From Clostridia bacterium (GTDB lineage Bacteria > Bacillota > Clostridia > Monoglobales > Monoglobaceae), in contig JAFQIA010000023.1 in NCBI GenBank assembly GCA_017397725.1, positions 29,699-93,698 on the forward strand: a stretch of 64,000 bases of DNA, read 5' to 3'. The number at the start of each line of letters is the position of its first letter. The first letter of the stretch is position 1. The position numbers were made by a program, and so were the translations under genes. The notes below the pieces were generated by a model that was given only the letters and a program-made list of their open reading frames with translations, was not told the DNA's origin and ran no database searches. Shown here piece by piece: positions 40,536 through 49,354 of this stretch.

Positions 40536-42872
40536 CTATATCTTTTCAATGGGTGCATACGCCGCCAGCAACTTCTTTTCTCCCTCATCAGGGAAGTCAA
40601 TCCGAAGGAGCACATCCTTACCCATACTCTGGGCAGAGATTACCGTGCCGATGCCAAACTTTCGATGCTTGACCTTGTCGCCGGGCACAAAATCCAGATT
40701 TGCCGCAGGGGTTTCTGCCTGCTTTTGCTGTCCCTCAATCAAGGCGCTTCTGCCAAAACCAACGCTCTTGCCTGTATCAAATTCGGGAATCGAAACCGCT
40801 GCCGGACGTTCTTCCTTGTTGTCCAAAAGCTCCTCGGGGATTTCCTCCAAAAAGCGGGAGGGTGGATTATACTTGGTGGAGCCAAACAGGGTCCGGCTCT
40901 TGGCACGGGTAAGATACAGCCGTTCCTTGGCACGGGTGATCCCCACATAGCAGAGCCGACGCTCTTCCTCAATCTCGTCTTCATCACCAAAGGACCGCAT
41001 TCCGGGGAATACGCCCTCTTCCATCCCCACAAGGAACACAATAGGGAATTCCAACCCTTTGGCACTGTGCAGGGTCATCAGGGTGACAGTTTCCTGTGCC
41101 TCGTCATAGTTGTCAATATCCGAAATCAACGAAATATCTTCCAGAATTTGTTCCAACGTCACGGCGGCATCTTTCTCGACCGCCTCCTGAATCATGGAAA
41201 TAAATTCGTCTAAGTTCTCCAGTCGGGTCTGGTTTTCTACCGTCTTTTCTTTCTTCAAGGCGGCAAGCATTCCGGTGCGTTCCATCACCGTCTTGACAAA
41301 GAGCTCTAAGCCCATCTCCTCGTCAAGCTCTTTGCGCAGGTCGGCAATGAGGGCTGCAAAACCTTTGATTTTTTCTGCCGTGGCGGAAGAAATTCCATCA
41401 CAGGCATCCGCCTTTTGGCAGATGGCAAACAGGGTTGCACCTTCCTCAGCCGCAATTGCCTGAATCTTGGTCACGGTGGTGGCACCGATGCCACGCTTGG
41501 GCTCGTTAATCACCCGAAGCAGCGCCACATCGTCCCCGTGGTTCTGAATCAGCCGCAGATAGGAGGTCAAATCCTTAATTTCCTTGCGGTCATAGAATCG
41601 CAGTCCGCCCAATACCTTGTAGGGGATTGCCGATTTCAAAAGGGCATCCTCCACGATACGGGACATGGCATTCATCCGATACAAAATCACCACATCATTG
41701 AGATTTCCGCCCCGCTCCCGAATGGTGTCGGCAATATGGTATGCCTCGGCGTGTTCGTTGAGGGCGGTGTAAAGCTCAATCTTTTCGCCCTTGCCTTGGG
41801 CAGTCCAAAGCTCCTTGCCCTTTCTGCCCGCATTATGCTTAATCACCGCATTGGCAGCATCCAGAATGGTCTGGGTGGAGCGATAATTCTCCTCTAATTT
41901 GATGACCTGACAGGCTTTGAACTCTTTTTCAAAGCCAAGAATGTTCTGGATATCCGCACCGCGGAATTTGTAAATACTCTGGTCGTCATCGCCTACCACA
42001 CACAGGTTTTGGTGTGCCTTTGCAAGGAGGCTCACCAGACGGTACTGGGCGTGGTTGGTGTCCTGATACTCGTCTACCAGAATATAGCGGAACTTCTTTT
42101 GATAATAGCGCAGAACCTCAGGACATTCCTCCAAAAGCCGCACTGTGTTGCCAATCAAATCGTCAAAGTCCATGGCGTTGTTCTTTTTCAGTTTCCGCTG
42201 ATACGCCTCATACAGACGGGCAACGGTGGCATAATAAAAGTCCCCGTGGGTCTGGGAGGTGTAAGTGACAGGGTCAACCAGCTTGTCCTTTGCCTGACTG
42301 ATGGCAGAGAGCACCGCTCTGGGCGGATACTTTTTGTCATCCACCTCCAGCTCCTTGATACATTCCTTCATCAAGGTCTGCTGGTCGGCGGTGTCATAGA
42401 TGGTAAAATTCTTTTCATAGCCGATTTTTTCCGCATCCCGACGTAAAAAGCGCACACACATAGAATGGAAGGTGCCGGCGGCAATGTCGCCGCCGCCCTC
42501 TCCCAGTTTTGCAATCAGTCGCTGCTTTAACTCTCCTGCCGCCTTGTTGGTAAAGGTGATGGCAAGAATCTGCCACGGCTCTGCCACATCTCCCACCAGA
42601 TAATGCTCCAGATGGGGAGGCAGATCGTCAATTTCTCCGTCTGCATACCAAGTGAGGATTTCCAAATCCTCGGCGGGAATATGCAAATCTTTGTATGCCC
42701 CATACTGAATCAGGTGGGCAATTTTATGTACAATGACGGTGGTCTTGCCGCTGCCTGCACCTGCAAGCACCAACAATGGCCCCTCGGTCCGCAGCACCGC
42801 CTCTTTCTGGCGGTTGTTTAGCCGAGGGTATTGCTTGGCAAGTATCCGTTCTCTTACTTCTTGAAAATTCAT
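40536..42872 (-). CDS. pcrA: ATP-dependent DNA helicase PcrA/UvrD
   Basis: PcrA is the SF1A helicase for repair and rolling-circle replication. The 778-residue protein shows Walker A VLAGAGSGKTT (about residues 28-38), TFTNKAAGELKQR (motif Ia), VDEYQDTNHAQYRLV (motif II), DDQSIYKFRGADI (III), LEENYRSTQTIL (IV), TLMTLHSAKGLEF (V) and the ERRLCYVGITRAKE block (VI). There is a short extra acidic loop (EILTWYADGEIDDLPP) in the 1A region not seen in Bacillus PcrA. The ATG at 42872 follows AAAGGAG; upstream in-frame sequence has no SD and would overlap mnmA. The C-terminus carries a Tudor-like stretch (PGDKVKHRKFGIGTV). Confidence 0.94.
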   Translation of the reverse strand: MNFQEVRERILAKQYPRLNNRQKEAVLRTEGPLLVLAGAGSGKTTVIVHKIAHLIQYGAYKDLHIPAEDLEILTWYADGEIDDLPPHLEHYLVGDVAEPWQILAITFTNKAAGELKQRLIAKLGEGGGDIAAGTFHSMCVRFLRRDAEKIGYEKNFTIYDTADQQTLMKECIKELEVDDKKYPPRAVLSAISQAKDKLVDPVTYTSQTHGDFYYATVARLYEAYQRKLKKNNAMDFDDLIGNTVRLLEECPEVLRYYQKKFRYILVDEYQDTNHAQYRLVSLLAKAHQNLCVVGDDDQSIYKFRGADIQNILGFEKEFKACQVIKLEENYRSTQTILDAANAVIKHNAGRKGKELWTAQGKGEKIELYTALNEHAEAYHIADTIRERGGNLNDVVILYRMNAMSRIVEDALLKSAIPYKVLGGLRFYDRKEIKDLTSYLRLIQNHGDDVALLRVINEPKRGIGATTVTKIQAIAAEEGATLFAICQKADACDGISSATAEKIKGFAALIADLRKELDEEMGLELFVKTVMERTGMLAALKKEKTVENQTRLENLDEFISMIQEAVEKDAAVTLEQILEDISLISDIDNYDEAQETVTLMTLHSAKGLEFPIVFLVGMEEGVFPGMRSFGDEDEIEEERRLCYVGITRAKERLYLTRAKSRTLFGSTKYNPPSRFLEEIPEELLDNKEERPAAVSIPEFDTGKSVGFGRSALIEGQQKQAETPAANLDFVPGDKVKHRKFGIGTVISAQSMGKDVLLRIDFPDEGEKKLLAAYAPIEKI

Positions 42873-42885
42873 AACTGCTCCTTTG

Positions 42886-43944
42886 CTATCTGCAAATGGT
42901 GGCACCGCCCAACACCAAATCTCCGTCCGGCTGATAGAATACCACAGCCTGTCCGGGGGTGATTGCCCGTTGCGGGGTGTCAAATTCCACCCGCACTCCA
43001 TGTTCGCAGGGAATCACTGTTCCCCGTGCGGGTTTGGCGCTGTAGCGCACCTTAATGTCGGCAAGCATCGGCGCCGACAGGGTTTCAAAGGGAATAAAGT
43101 TGGGGTTTTCTGCGATGAGTGACGGCGCAAATTCTGTTCCCTTTTCTCCCAATACAATCTGATTGTTCTTCGGGTCAATGGAAAGCACAAACATCGGCTT
43201 GCCAAAGGCGATGCCCAGTCCCTTTCTTTGCCCGATGGTATAGTGCACCAGTCCCTTGTGGGTGCCAAGCACATTGCCGTTGATGTCCACAAACTCTCCC
43301 TCAGGAGGCAGAGCGTCTACCCGCTGTTTCAAAAAGGAGGCATAGTCCTTGTCGGGGATAAAGCAAATCTCCATACTGTCCGGCTTGTGGGCGGTGGGGA
43401 GCTTTAATTCCTTTGCCTTGGCGCGCACCGCATCCTTGTCCGCAAAATCTCCCAAAGGCATCAGGGTATGGGAAAGCTGCTCTTGTGTCAGGTGATACAG
43501 GACATAGGTCTGGTCTTTTTCCCAAGAGGACGCCCGATAAAGCAGGTGTCTGCCGGTGGTTTCATCCTTGATGACCTTGGCGTAGTGACCGGTGGCAATC
43601 TTGTCTGCCCCCAGCTCCTTTGCCGCCTGAAGCATGGCATCAAACTTCAAAAACCGGTTACAGGCAATGCAAGGATTGGGGGTTCTGCCTCTTAGATATT
43701 CTTTGGAGAAATAGTCCACCACATACTGGGAAAAGGCATCCCGAAAATCCAACACATAATGCGGGATGTTCAAAAAGTCCGCCACCTTTTTGGCATCCTC
43801 TGCCGCAGAGGAAATAGGACTGTCCTCTCCGTCCCAGAGATGCATGGTGACCCCGATGACATCATAGCCTTGCTCCCTGAGTACCGCCGCCGCAACACTG
43901 CTGTCCACACCGCCGGACATCCCAATCACAACTTTTTGCTTCAT
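42886..43944 (-). CDS. mnmA: tRNA-specific 2-thiouridylase MnmA
   Basis: MnmA puts the 2-thio group on U34 of tRNA-Lys, tRNA-Glu and tRNA-Gln, using persulfide sulfur from a cysteine desulfurase. The 352-residue protein has the ATP PP-loop GMSGGVDSSVAAA (residues 8-20), the catalytic cysteine in NPCIACNRFLKFD (about 91-103) and the second cysteine in DSMEICFIPDKDY (about 190-202). It directly follows iscU with no gap, and iscS lies one gene further upstream, so sulfur donor and user are in one operon. The start is well set by GAGGAAGAATAA. Confidence 0.96.
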   Translation of the reverse strand: MKQKVVIGMSGGVDSSVAAAVLREQGYDVIGVTMHLWDGEDSPISSAAEDAKKVADFLNIPHYVLDFRDAFSQYVVDYFSKEYLRGRTPNPCIACNRFLKFDAMLQAAKELGADKIATGHYAKVIKDETTGRHLLYRASSWEKDQTYVLYHLTQEQLSHTLMPLGDFADKDAVRAKAKELKLPTAHKPDSMEICFIPDKDYASFLKQRVDALPPEGEFVDINGNVLGTHKGLVHYTIGQRKGLGIAFGKPMFVLSIDPKNNQIVLGEKGTEFAPSLIAENPNFIPFETLSAPMLADIKVRYSAKPARGTVIPCEHGVRVEFDTPQRAITPGQAVVFYQPDGDLVLGGATICR

Positions 43945-44394
43945 TTATTCTTCCTCTTCGTGGTGATGGTGGTGGCAGCTGCCGCAGCAACCGCTGCACT
44001 TGAGTCCCTCCGGCGGGGTCATCCCCCGATTCTCGTAGTAATTGAAGATGGCAGACTGCACCGCCTCCTCGGCAAGCACCGAACAATGGAGCTTGACAGG
44101 GGGGAGTCCGTCCAATGCCTCAACCACCGCTTTGTTGGTCATCTGCATTGCCTCGTCCACGCTCTTGCCTTTGACCAGCTCGGTTGCCATGGAACTGGTG
44201 GCAATTGCCGCACCGCAGCCAAAGGTCTTGAACTTGACATCCTCAATGATGTTGGTTTCCTCATTGATTTTCATATAAATCTTCATAATATCGCCGCATT
44301 GGGGGTTTCCTACCTCGCCCACTGCATTGGCGTCTTCGATTTCACCCACGTTTCTGGGGTTGCTGAAATGGTCCATTACTTTTTCGCTATACAT
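43945..44394 (-). CDS. iscU: Fe-S cluster assembly scaffold IscU/NifU N-terminal type with His/Cys-rich tail
   Basis: IscU builds [2Fe-2S] and [4Fe-4S] clusters on three cysteines. The protein has GNPQCGD (Cys about 33), KTFGCGAAIA (about 59) and LHCSVLAEEA (about 103), plus the Asp next to the first Cys. The 149-residue protein is extended beyond the usual 125-130 residues by a tail KCSGCCGSCHHHHHEEEE (about 131-149) with four cysteines and five histidines, likely a metal-holding appendage. It lies between iscS (12 nt upstream) and mnmA. It is NifU-like in its lineage but lacks the NifU C-terminal domain. Confidence 0.93.
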   Translation of the reverse strand: MYSEKVMDHFSNPRNVGEIEDANAVGEVGNPQCGDIMKIYMKINEETNIIEDVKFKTFGCGAAIATSSMATELVKGKSVDEAMQMTNKAVVEALDGLPPVKLHCSVLAEEAVQSAIFNYYENRGMTPPEGLKCSGCCGSCHHHHHEEEE

Positions 44395-44406
44395 AAAGAC
44401 ACTCCT

Positions 44407-45588
44407 TTACTTTTGTTCTTTCAAAAAGGTTTCATAAAGCGGGGACATACTCCGCAATCTCTCTACAATCTCTGCCACCGCAGTAACGATGGTATCCACA
44501 TCCTCCAGGGTGTTTTCGGTATCAAAGCTCACACGCAGAGAGCCGTGTGCCTCTTCGTGCTTTCTGCCAATGGCAAGGAGCACATGGGAGGGGTCCAAAG
44601 ACCCGGAGGTACAAGCGCTACCGCTGGATGCGGAGATGCCCTTCATATCCAAAAACAACAGCAGACCCTCGCCCTCAATAAAGGAGAAGGAGATGTTGGC
44701 GTTTCCGGGCAGACGCTCTTCCGGATGGCCGTTGAGCTGTGCATAGGGAACGGTGTCAAGCATCTTTTGGATGTAGGTATCCCGCAGCTTGGTAAGATAC
44801 GCCGCCTTTTTGGGGATATCCTCGGTTGCAAGCTCGATGGCTTTGCCAAGTCCCACAATGCCCGCTACATTCTCGGTGCCCGCTCTGCGGTTTTTCTCCT
44901 GTGCGCCACCGGTGATGAAGGAGGTCAGCTTGACCCCTTTGCGTACATAGAGGGCACCGCTGCCCTTGGGACCGTGGAATTTGTGACCGGTCAGGGACAG
45001 CATATCAATATGCATTTCCTTTACGTTGATGGGAACCATCCCGATTGCCTGTACCGCATCGGTGTGGAAGAGGATGCCCTTTTCCTTGGCAAGCGCCCCG
45101 ATTTCAGCGATGGGCATAATGGTTCCGATTTCGTTGTTGGCAAACATCACCGTGATTAAAATGGTGGTGTCCTTGATGGCGTTCTTGACGGCATCTACTG
45201 AAACTCTGCCGAATGCATCCACCGGCAGATAGGTCACCTCAAAGCCCTCTTTTTCTAAGCTTTGACAGGTGTGCAGTACGGCGTGATGCTCTACCGCCGT
45301 GGTGATGATGTGGTTGCCCTTGTCCTTGAGGGCTTTTGCGGCAGACCGGATTGCCCAGTTGTCCGCCTCACTGCCGGAGCCGGTGAAGTAAATCTCTCCC
45401 GCCTCAGCACCGATGGCGGTTGCCACCTGTGCTCTTGCAGTTTCTACTGCGGCTTTTGCGGCACGGCCCTCAGCGTAAATGCTGGACGGGTTTCCGTATA
45501 CTTCGGCAAAATAAGGGAGCATTGCCTCCAGAACCCGACTGTCCGTTTTGGTGGTTGCCGCATTGTCTACGTAAATACGTTTTTCCAT
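44407..45588 (-). CDS. iscS: cysteine desulfurase IscS/NifS
   Basis: IscS removes sulfur from cysteine as a persulfide. The 393-residue class V PLP enzyme has the opening YVDNAATTKTDSRV (residues 5-18), the PLP histidine/aspartate blocks (TTAVEHHAVLHTC, MFANNEIGTIMPI), the Schiff-base lysine in LTGHKFHGPKGSGALY (about 199-214) and the active-site loop SSGSACTSGSLDPS, whose cysteine carries the persulfide. An IscR regulator, usually first in isc operons, is absent here. The gene heads the minus-strand run iscS-iscU-mnmA-pcrA-methyltransferase-mscL. Confidence 0.95.
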   Translation of the reverse strand: MEKRIYVDNAATTKTDSRVLEAMLPYFAEVYGNPSSIYAEGRAAKAAVETARAQVATAIGAEAGEIYFTGSGSEADNWAIRSAAKALKDKGNHIITTAVEHHAVLHTCQSLEKEGFEVTYLPVDAFGRVSVDAVKNAIKDTTILITVMFANNEIGTIMPIAEIGALAKEKGILFHTDAVQAIGMVPINVKEMHIDMLSLTGHKFHGPKGSGALYVRKGVKLTSFITGGAQEKNRRAGTENVAGIVGLGKAIELATEDIPKKAAYLTKLRDTYIQKMLDTVPYAQLNGHPEERLPGNANISFSFIEGEGLLLFLDMKGISASSGSACTSGSLDPSHVLLAIGRKHEEAHGSLRVSFDTENTLEDVDTIVTAVAEIVERLRSMSPLYETFLKEQK

Positions 45589-45648
45589 TGGTTTTCCTAC
45601 CTTTCCTTACAGAGCAAAATCTATGAAAAGTAGATCTCCTGTAATTGA

Positions 45649-45735
45649 TTATTTATATTTTTGCGATTCTTTGACTGCCAATTTATCACAGCGCTCATTT
45701 TCAGGATGCCCCGCATGCCCTTTAACCCTCGTCAC
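45649..45735 (-). pseudogene. displaced duplicate of the rnhA 3' end
   Basis: Reading leftwards this encodes [20 protein letters not shown] then SQKYK and stop, identical to the last 25 or so residues of rnhA (45847-46296) apart from the missing final Ser. The codons differ at many synonymous positions (for example GAT/GAC, AAA/AAG, TTG/CTG). There is no start, SD or upstream coding frame, so it is a remnant. Between it and rnhA are about 110 bp (45736-45846) with a perfect palindrome GTTGCCGCGGCAAC (45758-45771) and smaller hairpins. Confidence 0.85.
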
Positions 45736-45846
45736 AGGCTTCGCTTTTTGCTCCGTGTTGCCGCGGCAACCACTTCGCTCGGACGCTTGCCTGTTCCTCT
45801 TTCCCAAAAATCTATCGATTTTCGGGAGCCCTATGGCTCGTTTGAG

Positions 45847-46296
45847 TTAAGATTTGTACTTCTGAGATTCCTTGACTGCCAGCTTGTCACAGCGCTCGTT
45901 TTCGGGGTGTCCGGCGTGTCCCTTAACCCAGACGAGGGTAACCTCATGCTGTTTGAGCAGATGAAGAATCTTTTCCCACAAATCGGGGTTCAGCGCCTTG
46001 TCCTTGTTGGTGCGCATCCAGCCATTGGCTTTCCATTTTTCTGCCCAGCCCTGCTCGATGGCATCCACAAAATACTTGGAATCGCTGTAAAGGGTTACTT
46101 GGCAAGGCTCGGTCAAGGCTTCCAGCCCCGCAATGACCGCAGACAGCTCCATCCGGTTGTTGGTGGTGTTTGCCTCCCCGCCGGAAATCTCCTTTTCGTG
46201 CTGCTTATACCGCAAAATCACGCCATAGCCGCCCGGACCGGGATTGCCGCTGCAGGCACCGTCGGTAAAAATTTCTACCTGCTTTCGCTCTGTCAT
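45847..46296 (-). CDS. rnhA: ribonuclease HI
   Basis: RNase HI removes RNA from RNA-DNA hybrids. The 149-residue protein has the four catalytic acidic residues in their contexts: [12 protein letters not shown] (Asp11), [10 protein letters not shown] (Glu), [12 protein letters not shown] (Asp) and [11 protein letters not shown] (Asp); the His in VKGHAGH is also present. Length is normal. It is separated from iscS by 258 bp that contain a second copy of its own 3' end. The start is ATG 46296 with GAGAGGAGG upstream. No operon partner is visible. Confidence 0.94.
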   Translation of the reverse strand: MTERKQVEIFTDGACSGNPGPGGYGVILRYKQHEKEISGGEANTTNNRMELSAVIAGLEALTEPCQVTLYSDSKYFVDAIEQGWAEKWKANGWMRTNKDKALNPDLWEKILHLLKQHEVTLVWVKGHAGHPENERCDKLAVKESQKYKS

Positions 46297-46393
46297 AGAA
46301 ACCCTCCTCTCTCAACATTATAGTATATCACATTCCTCCAAAAAAAGCCATACCTTTAACAAAAAAACCGCAGAAAATTCTGCGGTTTCTTTG

Positions 46394-47311
46394 TTAGTTT
46401 TCTTTCTTGTAATTTAACATAATAATTCCTGTAGAAACTAAAAGCAGGGTCACCACCAGATTCAAGGGGGAAACATTGCTCTGCTCGGTGAGCATCAGGT
46501 TGGAAAGCAGTACCCCGAACACCGGAATCATAAAGCTGTAAATGCTGACCTTGGAAATGGGGTTGTGCTTGAGCAGCACTCCCCACAGGGCATAAGCAAT
46601 GGCAGAGAGCGCCGACAGATAAAGCAGTACGCCTGCCGCCTGCAAATTGGGAATGGCGATTCTGCCGCCCAACAAAAGTCCTACCAGAATCATCACCAAA
46701 CCGCCCATAGCAAACTGATACCCGCTGATGACCACCGGGTCTTCATACTTGGAATAGCGCTTGATTAACACCGACGATACTGCATAGGCGATGGCGGAGA
46801 AAAGCACAAATCCGTCGCCCAGAAAGTTCATCCTGAAATCCAGCCCGTTTAAGTTCACCACCACAATGCCCGAAAAGCCAATCAGGCAGGCGAGGATTTT
46901 TTTGAAGGTCAGTTTTTCCAGTTGGAAGATGCCCCCTGCAATCAGGATGGCAAAAAAGGCGTTGGAACCGCTTAAAATGGTTCCCTTAACACCGGTGGTG
47001 TTGGCAAGGCCGATATAGAAAAAGATGTACTGAATTACCGTCTGGAAGGATGCCACCGTGGCAATTCTCCCCAGATTCTCCTTTTTGGGATAGAGCAGCT
47101 TTCGTCGTGCAATGCTGTAAATCACTACGGTCAAAATCCCTGCCAGAGCAAAACGAATCCCCGCAAACAAAATGGTGGAGGCGGTGTTCTTTTCCGGCAG
47201 AATCAGGCTGTAGCCGATTTTGATAAAGGGGGTTGCACTGCCCCACAGGGCGCAGCACAACAATGCCGCCGCCATAACAAAAAAGGGATTGGTGTAAAAG
47301 TTCTTTTTCAT
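46394..47311 (-). CDS. EamA/DMT-family transporter
   Basis: The 305-residue protein has ten predicted membrane helices in two EamA repeats. The first repeat includes LLCCALWGSATPFIKIGYS, very like the protein at 22446-23378, and the two share the overall order of conserved blocks (LFAGIRFALAG, NTTGVKGTILSGSNAF, SVLIKRYSKYEDPVVISGYQ). The start at 47311 follows AAGGAGAAG; upstream frame overlaps the CDF gene and has no SD. It starts 11 nt after the CDF stop, so the two are probably cotranscribed. The substrate is unknown. Confidence 0.85.
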   Translation of the reverse strand: MKKNFYTNPFFVMAAALLCCALWGSATPFIKIGYSLILPEKNTASTILFAGIRFALAGILTVVIYSIARRKLLYPKKENLGRIATVASFQTVIQYIFFYIGLANTTGVKGTILSGSNAFFAILIAGGIFQLEKLTFKKILACLIGFSGIVVVNLNGLDFRMNFLGDGFVLFSAIAYAVSSVLIKRYSKYEDPVVISGYQFAMGGLVMILVGLLLGGRIAIPNLQAAGVLLYLSALSAIAYALWGVLLKHNPISKVSIYSFMIPVFGVLLSNLMLTEQSNVSPLNLVVTLLLVSTGIIMLNYKKEN

Positions 47312-47321
47312 AATCTTCTCC

Positions 47322-48218
47322 TTAATGATGGTGATGATGGTGATGATGCCCGCCGTGGTGGTGGGATTCCATATGACAATGGTCTGCCTCACACGCCTCA
47401 TCGCTACGCTCCAGTTCCAATGTGGTATGGCCGATGCCGTGCTCTTTCAGTTCTGCCCGAACCAATTCTTTGATGGTTTGCCCGTCGGCATCGGTCACAA
47501 TATGCATGGTTGCACAGTGATGATACCCGTCCATACTCCAGATGTGGATGTGATGCACATCCTGTACCCCCTCAATGTTACAAAGGTGATGCTTGATTTC
47601 GTCCATATCCATATCTTTGGGGATTTTTTCAAGGAACAGGCTGAGGGCGTCTTTCAAATTCCCCACGGCGTGGAGAAGGATAAAGATTGCCACCCCGATA
47701 GACAGCAGAGAATCCAGAAGCGCAAAATCGGTAAACCGCATCACGATGGCGCCTACCAGAACCACCGCCCAGCCAAGCACATCCTCCAGCATATGCAGGT
47801 TCACCGCTTTTTGGTTGAGGGAATCACCCTCGCGGGTAAACCACGCCGCAATCAGGTTGACTGCCACACCAAAGATGGCAAACAAAATCATGCCGTTGTA
47901 GGAGATTTCGGCAGGATGGATGATGCGCAGAATGGCATTCACAATCACCGCCCCACTGCCCAAAAGCAGAATCAGGGTGGTGATGACGCTACCAATGACC
48001 GAATAGCGTGCATAGCCATAGGTATAAACCGCATCCGGCTGTTTTTTGCTCTTTCGTTCCAAGAAATAGGAAACGCCGATGCTTGCCGCATCCCCCATAT
48101 CGTGGACGGCGTCGGAGGCAATCGCCACGCTGCCGGTGAGGATGCCGCCAACCAGTTCAAACACAGAAAATGCCAGATTCAAAAGAAATGCCAGAAAAAT
48201 ATTGCGCTCTGTCTTCAC
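47322..48218 (-). CDS. cation diffusion facilitator (CDF) metal transporter with His-rich tail
   Basis: CDF proteins export Zn2+, Co2+, Cd2+, Ni2+, Mn2+ or Fe2+ in exchange for protons. The 298-residue protein has six membrane helices with metal sites ASDAVHDMGDAAS (helix 2) and LHMLEDVLGWA (helix 5), a cytoplasmic domain (about residues 200-280, HHIHIWSMDGYHH), and a C-terminal histidine-rich tail (HCHMESHHHGGHH and more) that could bind metal. The D/H pattern of the TM sites (HxxxD and HxxxD) suggests zinc. It starts with GTG at 48218 behind AAGGAG and lies between two DMT transporters. Confidence 0.92.
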   Translation of the reverse strand: MKTERNIFLAFLLNLAFSVFELVGGILTGSVAIASDAVHDMGDAASIGVSYFLERKSKKQPDAVYTYGYARYSVIGSVITTLILLLGSGAVIVNAILRIIHPAEISYNGMILFAIFGVAVNLIAAWFTREGDSLNQKAVNLHMLEDVLGWAVVLVGAIVMRFTDFALLDSLLSIGVAIFILLHAVGNLKDALSLFLEKIPKDMDMDEIKHHLCNIEGVQDVHHIHIWSMDGYHHCATMHIVTDADGQTIKELVRAELKEHGIGHTTLELERSDEACEADHCHMESHHHGGHHHHHHHH

Positions 48219-48223
48219 TTAAA

Positions 48224-49135
48224 TTATTCTCCTTCCAGAACTGCAAGCATCAAAATGCCCACAATAATGATACCGATGAACAGATATTGTTTCTTGGTCA
48301 GCTTTTCCTTTAAGAAAATTCTGGACAGCAACAAAGATACCACGCACACGCAGGAAAGAATCGGTGCTGCAATGGCTCCGTTTCCGCTCATGGCGTATAC
48401 ATAGGTCAGCTGTCCTGCGGTTTCGCACACAGCGGCGAGGGCTTTGTCCTTCTGCTTTGGCAGTTCAAATTTTACGCCCTTCCATTTCATAAACGCAAAC
48501 AAAATCAGACCGCAGATAGCAAAGGTCAACTCGTAGGAAACATTGGCAATCAGCTCGATGTTTTCCTCGGTGATACCAATCAGCGGACTGGTTTCCATCT
48601 CCAAAAAGAAAATGTCCAAAAAGCTTCCCAGTGCATCGATGATAGCATAGCAAAATGGCATAGCAAAGGCGATGATTGCCAACTTGTTGCCAAGCTTTTG
48701 CTTTCTGTTTACATCGGCACTGCCCTCCATCCGGCTCACGCCAATGATACCAATCACAATCACCGCAATGGCAACCCAGACAGCAGGTGCAATGCTTTCG
48801 CCCAAGAAAAGCACACACAGAATGGAGCACATAGCTCCGGCGGTGTTTTCGATGGGGTCAGCCAAGGATTCCTCGATAAAGCGGATGCCAAAGAAGGAGC
48901 ACGCCATAGACAGGATATAACACAAGGAAACCGGCAGATAAGCAATCAAATTTCTCGGGTCGTATGCGATGTCGGTGGTCAAGAGTGTAAAGATTGCATG
49001 AATACCCATCACAGCACCCACCAACACACATACTCTCAAATGATCGTACTTCTGATCTTCGTGAGAGCCTTTTTTATAAAAAAGCTCTGCCAAACCCCAC
49101 AACAGGGTTGTAATAATTGTAAAAATGAACCACAT
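48224..49135 (-). CDS. DMT-superfamily (EamA-like) transporter
   Basis: The 303-residue protein has about ten helices and an EamA-type first segment (FTIITTLLWGLAELFYKKGS, residues 4-23), with a second repeat near residues 160-300 (SVCVVSLLLSRIFLKEKLTKKQ). The start at 49135 follows AGGAGGTC at 6 nt; a longer frame to 49234 lacks an SD. It is 6 nt from the CDF gene, so the three transporters form one run. It is expressed after a leader that carries a 40-codon ORF. The substrate cannot be named. Confidence 0.82.
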   Translation of the reverse strand: MWFIFTIITTLLWGLAELFYKKGSHEDQKYDHLRVCVLVGAVMGIHAIFTLLTTDIAYDPRNLIAYLPVSLCYILSMACSFFGIRFIEESLADPIENTAGAMCSILCVLFLGESIAPAVWVAIAVIVIGIIGVSRMEGSADVNRKQKLGNKLAIIAFAMPFCYAIIDALGSFLDIFFLEMETSPLIGITEENIELIANVSYELTFAICGLILFAFMKWKGVKFELPKQKDKALAAVCETAGQLTYVYAMSGNGAIAAPILSCVCVVSLLLSRIFLKEKLTKKQYLFIGIIIVGILMLAVLEGE

Positions 49136-49139
49136 AAAA

Positions 49140-49317
49140 AGACCTCCTGAATTTTTAATGAAAATAATTATCGGGATATGTGATTCAACACAGGCGGCGA
49201 ATTGGTTCCGGCACCGTGGGCTCTTTTTTTGCACCGAGGCAAACCGCTGAACAACGGAATCGCCTTATAGTTCAAAATTTTTTGCAACATATTCGCCACC
49301 TCCTAAATTTGGATTTC
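49140..49317 (-). promoter_or_regulatory. structured 5' leader of the DMT/CDF/DMT transporter run
   Basis: From the predicted start (about 49317) the RNA can form GGTGGCGAAT / ATTCGCCGCC, a 10-bp stem with one G-U, covering the SD region of the 40-codon ORF. Between these arms lie about 90 nt. No known riboswitch consensus is recognised. Confidence 0.45.
49168..49290 (-). CDS. 40-residue leader ORF upstream of the DMT transporter
   Basis: A small ORF starts at ATG 49288-49290 behind AGGAGGT (7-8 nt away) and ends 32 nt before the DMT start. The peptide starts MLQKILNYKAIPLF, continues SGLPRCKKRAHGAG and ends TNSPPVLNHISR; it is basic with no membrane helix. Its SD region is paired with the codons for NSPP. 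A promoter lies 34-62 nt upstream. The layout is the same as at mgtE, but the sequence is different. It may not be a stable protein. Confidence 0.45.
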   Translation of the reverse strand: MLQKILNYKAIPLFSGLPRCKKRAHGAGTNSPPVLNHISR

Positions 49318-49323
49318 TTTGAC

Positions 49324-49352
49324 AGTTTATCACAAAATTTGAGTTTATGCAA
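49324..49352 (-). promoter_or_regulatory. promoter of the transporter leader
   Basis: Reading leftwards: TTGCAT (49347-49352), 17 nt, TAAACT (49324-49329). Confidence 0.55.
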
Positions 49353-49354
49353 TA

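Noticed and set aside
42873..43001. 43-residue N-terminal extension of PcrA
   Set aside because: It would overlap mnmA and has no SD, while the ATG at 42872 has AAAGGAG.
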